Source of the DNA: Eledone cirrhosa
Lineage: Eukaryota > Mollusca > Cephalopoda > Octopoda > Eledonidae
DNA: 64,000 nt
NCBI GenBank assembly: GCA_964016885.1
Contig: OZ024749.1
Span: 27,545,872 to 27,609,871 of the forward strand
Direction of reading: 5' to 3'
In this document: piece after piece, positions 11,876 to 22,800 of the stretch
Position numbering within the stretch: position 1 is the first letter of the stretch
How the letters are laid out: each line of letters starts with the position of its first letter
The notes under the pieces: model-generated
Databases searched by the model: none
What the model saw: the letters and a program-made list of their open reading frames with translations, nothing else
What the model was told of the DNA's origin: nothing
Program-made: the position numbers and the translations under genes

Positions 11876-12324
11876 ACAGTCAAACTGATAGACAGACATA
11901 AGTTCACTTTTATATCATCCTTTAAGGGGACAGTTTATTTTGGAGAAACCTGATTCAAGAAGAATGCATATTGCATCTGGAAGTTATTTCAAACTTATTG
12001 ATATTTCTATAATCTTCATATATATAAAAGTGGGAGGCCACCTTTGCCTTTCATCCTTTCAAGGTCGGTAAAAAGTATCAATTTAGTACTGGGGTCGACT
12101 CTTCCTCTCTATCTCTTTCTCATTTCCATTCTCTCACTCACTATCTTTCTCTGGAAGAAATCTGCTATATACAGGCCTGGAGAGGTGATGGGCTCCACTA
12201 GGCTTTAAAATGCCCAAGAAACGCTGTATGTCAGTACAGTGCCCCAATGACTCCATCAGGAATTACAGGACAATGATGAGGATGATATAAAAGTGAACTT
12301 ATGTCTGTCTGTCAGTTTGACTGT
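11876..12324. mobile_element. Inverted-repeat element with 46-bp ends and internal SINE-A
   Basis: 11876-11921 and 12279-12324 are reverse complements with a single mismatch, holding GACATAAGTTCACTTTTATA and its complement. Between them lies a SINE-A-like segment (12030-12100) and its flank. The ends resemble terminal inverted repeats of a non-autonomous DNA element; no transposase is present. Confidence 0.7.
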
Positions 12325-12591
12325 ATGATTGTCAGTCTGTTTATCTGTTTGTCTGTCTCTATATAATTATGTATGTATGTAGGTATAAGGGTCAGCTGAA
12401 AAGTTCATAGGCTGACCAAGATACTCTCATGGAATGACCAAATGAGGTTTATTTTTCAGCCTAGTCCCTGGAAAGAAACAATGCAGTTATTAATGAGAAG
12501 AGTTGAAATTAATGCATGCAAAATTTTACAGCTCTAGCATCACTTCTTCATAGTCAGCCTATGAATTTTTCAATCTACCCTTGTATAATAA

Positions 12592-12830
12592 TAATAAAAA
12601 TAATAATGAAATTATTGTGTACAGTGCTCAGGTGCACTACAACTCATCAAAGGTGCATGTATAGTACATAGAATAATGTACAAATGTCAAGAAAATGAAC
12701 AGTGTACGAGTCATGGTATACATGTGTGTGTGTGTATGGAGTGGGGGGGGGGGACATCAGGTGTAGTGTTGGCGAATCTCAGGAAGCATGGAAGTTTTAA
12801 AGGATGCAGTGTCTCGACAGCTAACAACTG
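12592..12830 (-). mobile_element. 3' end of the 31.4-kb LINE family, antisense
   Basis: AAATTATTGTGTACAGTGC, CTACAACTCATCAAAGGTGC and the codons for the C-terminal VSRD...ASFK region match the LINE 3' end. Much of the ORF is lost (5' truncated). Confidence 0.85.
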
Positions 12831-13117
12831 TATGTGTGTATATATGTACATCCGAAAGTATGTATGTACAAAGGGCAGAAGAACTCATAAGAGTCAAAAA
12901 TGTGTAAATATGTATATACACATGTACATATGTATGTGTATGTATATGCACGGGGACATAAAAATAGTTGGGCTGAATACCCGATCACACGGTTAAACCA
13001 CTGGGAGTGAAGGACCCCTAGCCTTTGTCAAGGCACTCTTCTAGGAAAAGGCAACTCAGGAAACTGGGATAACTCCAACATAAAACCTGCGGCTCAGTAG
13101 TTACCGATGATGTTGAT

Positions 13118-13280
13118 CTTTCAAGTGGTCGTAGAGGTGCCACGGCAAAAAAGCACCCAGCACTCACTGTAAATGAGGTTGGTGTTAGGGAGGGCATCCA
13201 GCTGTAGAAATTAAGCCAGAATCAGTTCCCATCCCACTCTTGCAAGCAGGGAAAAACGGATGTAAAATGAAATGATATAT
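13118..13280 (+). mobile_element. SINE-B 3' portion
   Basis: AAGTGGTCGTAGAGGTGCC, AGCACCCAGCACTCACTG and GCATCCAGCTGTAGAAAT match the 3' body of SINE-B. Confidence 0.85.
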
Positions 13281-13397
13281 ATATAAAAATAAATGAATAA
13301 AACTATCAATTGCCTGCACCTTAATGTGAATAGATCTCATATTATCCATGAATATCATATATATATATCCATACACATACAGACACTCATTCACAGC

Positions 13398-13401
<4 letters not shown>

Positions 13402-13467
<66 letters not shown>
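13402..13467. repeat. (TA)n microsatellite
   Basis: About 33 perfect TA dinucleotides. Confidence 0.98.
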
Positions 13468-13469
<2 letters not shown>

Positions 13470-13615
13470 TTTTAATATAAAGGGATTCCTGATGATTTCT
13501 AATGAATGAAACAGTTCTAGTCCTGTAGAATCTCATCTATATTAAAACTTTTATACTCTGCTATGTATTGAGTACCTTACTTACTGTGGTTACCTCCGAT
13601 TCAACCCGGAATAAC

Positions 13616-13616
<1 letters not shown>

Positions 13617-13688
<72 letters not shown>

Positions 13689-13689
13689 T
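13617..13689. repeat. (TA)n microsatellite
   Basis: TA dinucleotides with one G interruption. Confidence 0.98.
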
Positions 13690-13996
13690 CCCCACCCATC
13701 CACACCACCCCGTTCTATGTAAAGTTATGTTGGTGCCGCGCCATCGAGGCCGAAACAAATGAGATCGTGTAGGTGTCACGACAAAAAAACACACAGTCCA
13801 CGCTGTAATGTGGCCGTGTAGGCAACACGGTAAAAACCTCCCAGACCCACACTGTAAATGTGGTTGGTGTTAGGAAGGGCATCCAACTGTAGAAAACCTG
13901 CCAGACAGTCCTATGCGAGCAAGACAATCACTCTTGCCTCAAGTGGGACTACCCCCGTCCAAACCCATGCAAGCGTGGAACACGGACGTTAAACGT

Positions 13997-14027
<31 letters not shown>

Positions 14028-14030
14028 ATA
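13690..14030 (+). mobile_element. SINE type C copy
   Basis: TAAAGTTATGTTGGTGCCG, AACACACAGTCCACGCTGTA, GGTTGGTGTTAGGAAGGGC and CCATGCAAGCGTGGA, ending in (GATGAT)n, match 41465-41775 closely. Confidence 0.85.
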
Positions 14031-14304
14031 TATAGTTTTTGTATTCGTTTTGCAAAATTTCTTATCTGAATAAATTAATTATTTTGTGTCCATCCTTTAT
14101 TCTGACAGAAAAAAGGAGTGACACAAAATAACAAATTAATCACTGGGTAAATCACAGAATGTTTAACAAAAAAGCTTTGATGATAAATAAATAACCTTCC
14201 TATTATAAACCTACTCATCAGAACTTTGTAATAAATTGAAGTGAAAAATCAACTGGTGCATGTGTTTTTACTGACAGCATGACCCTCCCAAAGTATAACA
14301 ATAT

Positions 14305-14495
14305 ATGTAAATATGGTTGGTGTTAGGAAGGGCATCCAGCTATAAAATACCTGGCCAAATTTACACTCCTCATTAGAGCAAGGTACAGTGTGGCCAACTC
14401 TGACCAGACTTGTATCCCAACGTGGATGACTCATCTAACCCATGCAAGCTTGGGAAATGGACTCTAAATGGTGATGTTGATGATGATGATGATGA
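14305..14495 (+). mobile_element. SINE type C 3' part
   Basis: GGTTGGTGTTAGGAAGGGC, CATCCAGCTATAAAATACC and CCATGCAAGCTTGG, ending in (GATGAT)n. Confidence 0.8.
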
Positions 14496-14500
14496 TATAT

Positions 14501-14598
14501 ACAGGGTGTCCCAAAAAATTTGACATCATTGAGCTAGACTTAGTAGTTTTCCAGATATTTGCTTTTAAAATGATGTCAAATTTTTTGGGACACCCTGT
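14501..14598. mobile_element. Mariner-type MITE
   Basis: Terminal inverted repeats of about 28 bp, starting CAGGGTGTCCCAAAAAATTT, are flanked by TA on both sides. The core between them is about 40 bp. TA targets and CAGGGTG ends fit the Tc1/mariner superfamily. Confidence 0.85.
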
Positions 14599-14610
14599 AT
14601 ATATATATAT

Positions 14611-14662
14611 CCCAGCATGGCCTCAGCCGGATGACTGGAACGGGTAAAAGAGTAAAAGAGTA
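14611..14662 (-). mobile_element. SINE-D tail fragment
   Basis: CCAGCATGGCCTCAGCCGGA and GGAACGGGTAAAAGAGT match 1096-1136. Confidence 0.7.
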
Positions 14663-14743
14663 TATATATATATATACCATGAATATATATATATATAGTG
14701 AAGGCGTGTATATACCATGAATATATATATATATATATAGTGA

Positions 14744-14941
14744 AGGCGTGTGGCTGAGTGGTTAGAGAATTGGATTCACAATTGTAAGGTTGTGAGTTCG
14801 ATTCCTGGACCAGGCGATGCGTTATGTCCTTGGGCAAGACACTTTATTTCACGTTGCTCCTTCTACCTGGAGTTGCGACCGATAGATAGTATTAGCAATT
14901 GGAAAGACCAACGGAAACATTGTTCCCTCGGTCCGATTTGA
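14744..14941 (+). mobile_element. SINE-D 5' part with tRNA-like head
   Basis: GTGTGGCTGAGTGGTTAGAG is A-box-like and GTTGTGAGTTCGATTCCTGG is B-box-like. Then come GCAAGACACTTTATTTCACG and ACCAACGGAAACATTG. Confidence 0.85.
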
Positions 14942-15257
14942 CGAAAGTCGATCGTTCCTTTATATATATATATATATATATACCCACATGTGTTTATAAA
15001 AAGATGTCCAAAAGGTTATATATATATCCAGCCAGTGAAGCATATTACACACACACGCATGCTAAATTAACTCAGCTCATTCATCATTGATAAATATTTA
15101 ACTATGCTTAATTACACCACAAACGAGTTGGCACATGATCTCAAGTGTTGCGAAATTAAGAAGGGAAGCCTTACTACACTCAAACCCAAAGACAAGGAGG
15201 GGAGTAGGGTAAAAAGAGAAAAAAAAAGCACATCATAAATAATTAGTGATTTCTAAT

Positions 15258-15470
15258 TTATGCACAAGGCCAGCAATTTTAGGGGAAGAGTAAAGTTGAT
15301 TATAATGACTCCAGTGTTTGACTGGTACTATGTTTTATCAACCCTGGAAGGATGAAAGGCAAAGTTGAAATCAGAATATAATTGTTTCTACTTTAGGCAC
15401 AAGGCCAGCAATTACCCAGTACATAAGGATGAAAGGCAAAGTTAACCTCGAAATCAGAATATAATGAGCA
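15258..15470 (-). mobile_element. Two overlapping SINE-A 3' fragments, antisense
   Basis: CACAAGGCCAGCAATT occurs twice (15263 and 15400), each followed by GGATGAAAGGCAAAGTT. Confidence 0.75.
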
Positions 15471-15509
15471 GTCACTCATCATCATAATCATCATCATCCA
15501 GTTTTTGAT

Positions 15510-15745
15510 TATGTAGGATACAATTAATCCCTAAGTAGGGCTGGGTCCTGCCTGACAGCATCCCTTAGTGTCCCACTCCATGTGTTTCTGTCCACCGGTC
15601 TCACTTGGGCCAGGCCAAGACTTGCTTGATCCTGACCGACATCCTCCATCCAAGTCCTTTTTGGTCTTACTAAGCCTTTACTGTCTCCTGGATCAACATT
15701 CATCACTTTGCTGATCCAGCCCTCACTGTGCTCGACATGGCCAAT
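15510..15745 (-). pseudogene. LINE ORF C-terminal fragment, antisense
   Basis: The minus-strand frame reads RPKRTWMEDVGQDQASLGLA and then a DRNTW segment. That matches the (G)RP+KTW...DL..LGL...DR..WR ending typical of the LINE ORFs in this window (compare 41267-41397). Upstream catalytic domains are absent. Confidence 0.65.
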
Positions 15746-15781
15746 CCATCACCCTACCAATTCTGCCAATCCATCACCCTT

Positions 15782-15950
15782 TCATCATCATCATCATAGT
15801 TATCGTTTTTATGTCCGTTTTACCATGCTTGCATGGATTGGACGGGTCTTTCTCAGCATCCCCCCACTCTCCACGTTCCTTTGTCATCTTCTTTGTAAGT
15901 TTCAGCGATTTGAACTCTGGCACTTTTTCACCACTCTCATCATGAATAGT
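15782..15950 (-). mobile_element. SINE/LINE tail fragment
   Basis: (CATCAT)n followed by TTTTTATGTCCGTTTTACCA, TGCTTGCATGGATTGG and TTTCTCAGCATCCCCCCAC resembles the antisense 3' ends seen at 27575 and 63815. Confidence 0.5.
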
Positions 15951-16137
15951 TAATAAGAATTGCCAATAAAATTTATTAGCCTGAAAATCTTGCTACATTT
16001 TCAGCTCAAGAGAAAATATATGTTTATAACAACACTTCACTACAGATCTGTATGAACAAAACCTGTTCAACTGACCTGACTTGTTTCATAACATGACAAC
16101 CCATCTAACTCATGCAAGCGTGGAAATATGGACATTA

Positions 16138-16185
16138 AGTGATGATGGTGATAATGATGGTGATGGTGATGGTGATGATGATGAC
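16138..16185. repeat. (GATGGT)n microsatellite
   Basis: GATGGTGAT repeats adjoin a SINE-C-type CATGCAAGCGTGGAAATATGG end. Confidence 0.85.
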
Positions 16186-16189
16186 TTTT

Positions 16190-16870
16190 CTGTTTTTAGA
16201 TATTGGCTAATCTCCAGATAGTTTAACTAACACCAACCATCTTGCTAAGTTGATTTTAGAGATATTTTTAGATTGTTCAGAAATTTAATGCTGGTTTTTA
16301 AACATTAATTTTAAAATAACTAAAATTTATTGATTGGAATAAAAATCATAAGAGTCTTCATATTTTTGTCAACAAGATACAGGTTTAGTTATTCCAGTAA
16401 CATAGAATTCTGAAATTCTGGATGTGATGAATTCTTTGAAGGCATTTTTTTGTGGCTCTTTAGTTGTGGAAGACTTTTCCTTCCAAAAAGTTGTTGAAAT
16501 GCTTTTGTCCATAAAATCTGTCCATAAAATCTGTCTAGCAATTCTAACCAGATCTGTAATATCAGAGCTGTCCAGCAATTCTAACCACATACCTGTAATA
16601 TCAATTTAGAGAAATAGCAGCTCTATCTGAAGTGGCTCTCTGATCTCTGAGCTTTGCACTCTATCGAGTGACGTTACTCTAAAGACCCTTCAGAGTAATA
16701 CTATTTCAGCTGCTTATACTCGTGATTGTATTCTTTCGGTCGTTACCCAAGATTCATGAACATGGGTAAAGGTTGGCACGAATACTTAATTGAAGATAGT
16801 GAGTATGGCTTTTACACCTACTTCCCTTCTTCTGATTACTGAATGTTGAAGCTGGTGCATTACTGTTGAA
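16190..16870. other. Unassigned intergenic DNA
   Basis: There is a local duplication of TCCATAAAATCTGTC at 16509 and 16524, and of CAGCAATTCTAACCA-like sequence. No gene is seen. Confidence 0.45.
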
Positions 16871-16872
16871 TG

Positions 16873-17062
16873 CCGCGGTGGATTGGCAGTATCGGTAGAG
16901 GGTCGGACGCCATGCTTTCCAGCATAGTTACGTCCCTTTACGATCTGAGTTCAAATCCCGCCGAGGTTGACTTTGCCTTTCATCCTTACGGGGTCGATAA
17001 AATAAAGTACCAGTAATGCACTGGGTAATTGCTGGCCTTGTGCCTAAAGTAGAAACAATTAT
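16873..17062 (+). mobile_element. Full-length SINE-A (reference copy)
   Basis: This is the cleanest copy. It runs GCCGCGGTGGATTGGCAGTA, TCGGTAGAGGGTCGGACG, GAGTTCAAATCCCGCC (B-box-like), CCTTACGGGGTCGATAAAA and ends AGTAGAAACAATTAT. I recall this as an octopus tRNA-related SINE; the family name is not certain. Confidence 0.9.
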
Positions 17063-17440
17063 CATAATAAACTTTCACTTTTGGGACGAAGACATAGAGT
17101 GGAGGTATTCTAAACTGTAGATACATCCAATTAAGTGTATTTTATTTAAATAAAACTTGAAAAGCATCAAACAGAATACTCTACATCATCCTCCCACACA
17201 TTAGCCATACCATCCGTATCAGGTGTCTTCAGCTTGTAGGTTATGTCATGAGAGGAAATGAACCTAAAAACTTTTACTATGAGAGCATGTTAATATGATA
17301 TGCAAATGAGGAAGATAACTCCAGACATTCAAAAGAGTTATCAAAGAAGATACAGTATTATGTGGTGAAGAATTGAGGCAGTAAATCTTGGATTGTGTGA
17401 GATGATAAGGTTTTATCATGTCCACCACAGAGAAGTGGAT
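17063..17440. other. Unassigned intergenic DNA
   Basis: No recognised gene or element. Confidence 0.4.
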
Positions 17441-17444
17441 GAAT

Positions 17445-17445
<1 letters not shown>

Positions 17446-17484
<39 letters not shown>

Positions 17485-17520
17485 CAGCAACAGCAGCAGT
17501 AACAGTAGTAGTAGTAGTAG
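17446..17520. repeat. (GTA)n/(GCA)n microsatellite
   Basis: GTA repeats with a GCAGCAACA interruption. Confidence 0.95.
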
Positions 17521-18009
17521 AGCTTTCTTGATAAGAAACTTCCTTCATTAATTTCCAATAATTCTTCTAGGGACCCAAATAGTTCATGAGTACCTTTATT
17601 GGTCTGCAGGATCAGTGTTGATCTGGGATTAAACTGTAGAATGACAAAATGGCGCACCTAGTGTTGAATTGATGGGTTTTTTGTTGATTTTTTCTCTCGC
17701 TTTGATTATATATTTTTGTATATTATATTTATAAGGTTCCTAGCAATAATTAACTGTTTATATTATTAGTGTTTATATTTTCATTCTGTAAGAATTATAA
17801 ACAATTTGTAATGTTATTTATACAACTGTGAATAATTAAATGGTTTTAACTCAATTAAGTCTATCTTATTTAAACAAGGCTTAAATAACGAAAAGTTCCT
17901 TTGATTACCTCTCCTTAATTCTTCTAGAGAACCGAATAGTACATGAGTAACTCTATATAGAGACCCCTACAGGATCAGTGTACCACCTGGAGCAGCCCTT
18001 CAGTTTGCA

Positions 18010-18470
18010 GCCCCCGGGACCCATAAATACATACTGCTATTAATATATATATATATATATAAACTTGTAGTTCCTGTCCGTTTGTTTGTTTGTTCACGAA
18101 CTCCGCCTATGGTTTTGGAGATAGACCCCCATAACCATATATATTTTGAAACTACATTGCCCAGGGTACTTGGATAAGTATATTTCATTTTAATCAAAGG
18201 GTTCCCCGAGGGCACAAACCCGGGGGAATCCTTTGATTAAAATGATGCCTATTCACAAAATTTCAATAATATTAAAACATTCCAATAGGGGTTAAACTCC
18301 CTATATTGAAAATGTTGGCCAATAAATGGAACAAGATGTGTTGTAACAAGAATATATATAAAGTTGTAGTTCCTGTCTGTTTGCTTGTTCACGAACTCCT
18401 CCTATGGTTTTGGAGATAGACCCCCAAAACAATATATATTCTGAAACTACATTGCCCAGTAACCTAATTA
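18010..18470. repeat. Duplicated ~105-bp repeat flanking a palindrome
   Basis: A unit with TTGTAGTTCCTGTCYGTTTG and TATGGTTTTGGAGATAGACC occurs at 18062-18170 and 18362-18462 as direct repeats. Between them 18186-18244 forms a hairpin with arms CATTTTAATCAAAGG and its complement. It is likely a DNA-element relic of unknown class. Confidence 0.65.
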
Positions 18471-18769
18471 ATAAATGTTACATAAAAATCATCCTTTTTT
18501 CGTTTATTAAAACATATTTATTTACATGTATATATATATATACTTTTATTCACAGTTGTATAAATAACATTACAAATCGTTTGCAATTCCTTCAGAGTGA
18601 GTGAAAATATAAACAGAGCATATAAATAAATTTACAGTAGAATAACATAACAAATATGTTTTAAATGTATACATAAATAACATTACAAATGCTTAGACAA
18701 CATTATAAAGGATGATACAATGAAATATATATTCTTTTAATGTTACAATATTAAAGAAAATGTAAAGGA

Positions 18770-18985
18770 AGGGATGAACAACGGAGCCAACACCAGAGCA
18801 AAAGACAGCAACGAGGAGTACTGGGCAACCTCTCTAATGATTTTCGAGGCAAGCCAGCACACTCGCAGCGTTGCCTCAGGTGATGGCGAGGCTGATGCGC
18901 CAAGCACCCTCGCGAGATTCGCTAGTCACCTCTATTAGGCGAGCCGCCAGTGAGGAAAGGAACCCACATTAGAAATAATCGTTAC
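18770..18985. promoter_or_regulatory. CpG-rich patch upstream of POFUT1, possible promoter
   Basis: This GC- and CpG-rich stretch stands out from very AT-rich surroundings about 0.7-0.9 kb before the POFUT1 ATG. It holds CTCGCGAGA (18909-18917), close to the TCTCGCGAGA element seen at many animal promoters. No open frame or known repeat is recognised. The link to POFUT1 is positional only; it could instead be part of an unknown repeat. Confidence 0.3.
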
Positions 18986-19221
18986 TACGAAAACTTTTTT
19001 AAAGCGTGTGAGTAAAAATGAGATGTGACATTCATTCTTTTCCTGGGCTGAATTTATTAGGAGCCGGGCCGAGAAATCGTCTCCAAACCAACTTTATGCC
19101 ACGTTACTAACAATGCCATATCACAAGACACGCACGTCACAATTACAATCATACAATAGAATGATAATAATGATGTAGGTAAGGGGAGGAGGTGGGACAC
19201 ATAATAATAATTAAAATTATT

Positions 19222-19362
19222 ACAACTAATAATTGTTTCTACTTTAGGCACAAGGCCAGCAAATATCCAGTGCATTACTTCTACTTTATTTTATCGACCC
19301 CGTAAGGATGAAAGGCAAAGTCAACCTCGGCGGGATTTGAACTCAGATCGTAAAGGGACGTA
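19222..19362 (-). mobile_element. SINE-A copy, antisense, upstream of POFUT1
   Basis: AATTGTTTCTACTTTAGGCA through TAAAGGGACGTAC is the complement of SINE-A. Confidence 0.88.
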
Positions 19363-19646
19363 CCTAATAATGATTTCTTTTTTTTTAAAATAAATAAATA
19401 ATAATTTCATCTACGTTTTCATTATCTTATGAACACGGCCACATGTGTATATAAATTTATATATATTACTTATCTATGCATGTACATATTTACATATATA
19501 TATATATATATATACATACTTTTTGTATGTTCCATACATGTGTTTATATGTACATTCTATATACATATGTGTATATATGTGTGCGTGAGTGTTTATATAT
19601 TTACATGTGTATATGTGTGTATGTATTAAAACACAGGAAAGAAGAT

Positions 19647-19836
19647 ATGGCGTGCTTTCCGCTTGCCAGTCGGCTTTGCCGTCGACTATGGCGGTTTGAA
19701 TATGTATATTTATTGACTTTTCTCTTGATAATTTCATTAAAAGTCTCGGCCAATACCACGACGGACCAGTCAAAGAAACTTGTGAAGACTTTCGTCTGGG
19801 ATGAACGTGGATATTTAATTTATTGTCCCTGCATGG
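19647..19836 (+). CDS. POFUT1: POFUT1 exon 1: start, signal region, YCPCMG
   Basis: The exon codes for residues 1-63 plus the first base of codon 64. The ATG at 19647 was chosen because it precedes a basic stretch and a hydrophobic run ([13 protein letters not shown]), as expected for a signal peptide or signal anchor. The longer upstream open frame is only TA/CA microsatellite translation. The exon ends in YCPCMG, the first conserved block of the family, followed by the donor GTAAGT. A sequon, NTT, follows the predicted signal region at residue 36. Confidence 0.93.
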
Positions 19837-22800
19837 GTAAGTGTGTGTGTATGGATTAGTTGCGTGTATATAATAATAGCCAACACCTTAACTTCAATGA
19901 TAAATTGATAGCTATCTTTATAGTTTATTTATATATCTGTTTCTGTCATTAAGCTTTACTTAGCAACAAGTGATTATTTGTTTTTTTGGAAGTTTTCTCG
20001 ACAATCGAAGAAGACGAACCAAGTACCTTGTAGCATATACTCACACACATATATATATATATATACACGCACTCACACATACATATATAAAGTTATATCT
20101 GTGTATATACAGAGTGGGTAACCGAGACTGCGCCAGTATGTATATAAAAATAAAATATATGTAGACTTGTAAATATGCCAGGAAATGCGAATTTTCTTGT
20201 AAATTGAAAAAATTTACGAGGAAATTCGTATTTTCTAGCATTTTTACATGTCCACATATTAAAAATGTATATACACTTATACACAGCGCTGTCTTGATTT
20301 CCCACGATCGTACACATCGGCTGCTTAGTGTGCTTCTTTACAGAGGGTGTCTCAAAAATATATACACACTGAGATTAGAATGGTGTTGAAGTTTGTATAC
20401 ATCTTTTTGGGACACCCTGTGTGTGTATGTATATATATATAGAAGCATAATCCTAGTTTTATAAGTAAAAATAAATAAATAATAATTAAGTAAAATAACG
20501 GATGTTGTGACGAAACGAGAGAAGGAAAGAAGTGAATATGAAATGAATAAAAATACGAAGATGGAGCTAATATAAAATTAAAAACTTCTATGAATTAAAA
20601 AAAAAAATGATGTATGTATGTGTGTATACGACACAGGTCCTTGACACCCTCTCCCCATTGGACAAAATCTGTACCTGCACCGGACAACCCGTCCTCCCAC
20701 ATATAACCCCCCCCCCCCCCAAAAAAAAACACCGAATTTAAAATATTGATATTTATATATTTAGCTTAGTCTTTATCGAGTAAAATTGCATTTCGTAATG
20801 TTAGCTATTAAAAAAAAGAATTATAAATAGATTTTGTTTTAACTTTTAATGTTTTGTTTTTTACTATGTGGGGATTTTTGGCTAGTTAGTTATTTTATTA
20901 CAATTAGGACTTTGTAAGGTGGGGGGGGGTCTTTGATCCATGGGAGGAGGGGATTGTTATCCGGTGGGGGTCTTTGACCGGCAGGGTTTTTTTGGGGGGG
21001 TCCGTATTCCAGACGGCACAAATGGTCTAATCAATTGACCTTAAGGATGGAAGAATATAAAAGTTAGGAAATCTTGCCGATTACGTGGCAACCATTGGTA
21101 GTTCTGCTACAGATATGGCAGCTTAAAATTTCAGCACCTCAAAAATAGTATCTGCGTATTTAATCAATGGCTGAAATTCGGCCTAATTCAAAATCTAGTC
21201 TGAAAAAAGAATTCATCTTTTAACGAGATTATACGATAATTACTAACAGATTAATCAAGCTAAAATTTTAAAGTGTAAATTAGATTTTGAAAGACGATTT
21301 TGTCAACAATATTCGGGTCGCTAGACCCCCCCCCACCTCATCACATACTAAGGGAGCTAACTTGCGTCACCCTGTTTCTCGCCCCCTCGTCGCCAACGTA
21401 GCTTTAGAACACAATTAGAGCTGTTCATCCTACCATTCCTTCAACAGCTATCCTGTTTCAACCAGTACCTTCCTCCCACCCTAACCTCACAGCCAAGGTT
21501 ACTACTGTTTACCCAGCCTCTTTCTCCCTCTATTTCCACCACTACTTTCTTCCCATATAAGTTCCAGTGTTGATCATGTTTATCCGATTCTACCGATTCA
21601 ATCAGTATCAGAATCTGAGCTGGTTGCCATCAATTTATTCGCCCATTTGTATTCTTTGTGTCTGCACAACTTGCCATTTGAAATCTAGCTGTGTCAAAAA
21701 CATGACAATCATGTGTGTGGGTCATTTATACAATACATTCTAGAAAGAAGTTAATGATAAGAAGGGAATCCAGGTGTAGAAATATGCCACACAAAGGATC
21801 AGGACTATTCAGCTGTGTCAAAAACATGACAACCTTCCTAGTGCTGGTGCTATGAAAAAATGCACTTGGTAGAGTGTGTCAACGTTTTGTAAGTGTAAGG
21901 CAGACTCCTGGCCTGCCTAAGCACGCACTGGTGTGGGATCGTAGGTAAGCAAGATGGAGGCTCTTAGACTATCTGAGAGGTCAGCATTTCCATTAGAGTA
22001 GTTCTTCTTGAGTACTGGCTGAATCTGTTATGACTTTCCCAACACTTGCTTGCAGGGAAAACACGTTTGATGATGATGTCATTTGTGTGGCAGAATCTAT
22101 CTGAGGAGCTGTGTGAGAACTAAGATTCAAGGCAAAAGTCTTCAGCTCTGACATCCTTCACGGCACAATCTTGCTCCAAAGTTTAGCTTCCTGCTGAAGA
22201 TATTGCCACTACTTTGTGGCACTTATCTAAACTGAAGCCCACCAACTGGATTCCAAAGGGAGTTTGGAATATTTTTATCCATACCTTCTCCAAACTGTTG
22301 AAGAATGTTTGCCTATCTAACAATACGTCAGCTTGGAAGTCTGAGCCCCAATTACTATTCTAGCTTTTGAGCTCAACTTTATTTCCAAGACAATAAACCT
22401 CAAGCAATTTACTCAAAAGTATTGATGTAATTGAGGCCCATTTAGGTTTTTTTTTATGCCTATTGATTTTTAAGTTCTTGTATATGATCAACATCAGTTC
22501 TTCATATAGATTCTCATCATCTCTGCCACATTTTGATGGCCTAATCTTTGGCAAACTTCAATACTTGGTCAAAGTCACCTTCTCCAGAGCCCCTTGACCA
22601 GGATATATTGCCCAATACTTGGTCAAAGTCACCTTCTCCAGAGCCCCTTGATCTGGATATATTGCCCAATACTTGGTCAAAGTCACCTTCTTCAGAGTCT
22701 CTTGACCAGGATGTATTGCCCAAATGATTTTGGAGTGCCTAGGTCTATGTAAGTGTTTATTTCTGTCTCTTCCTTGCTTTCTTTCTTCCATTCATCTTTG

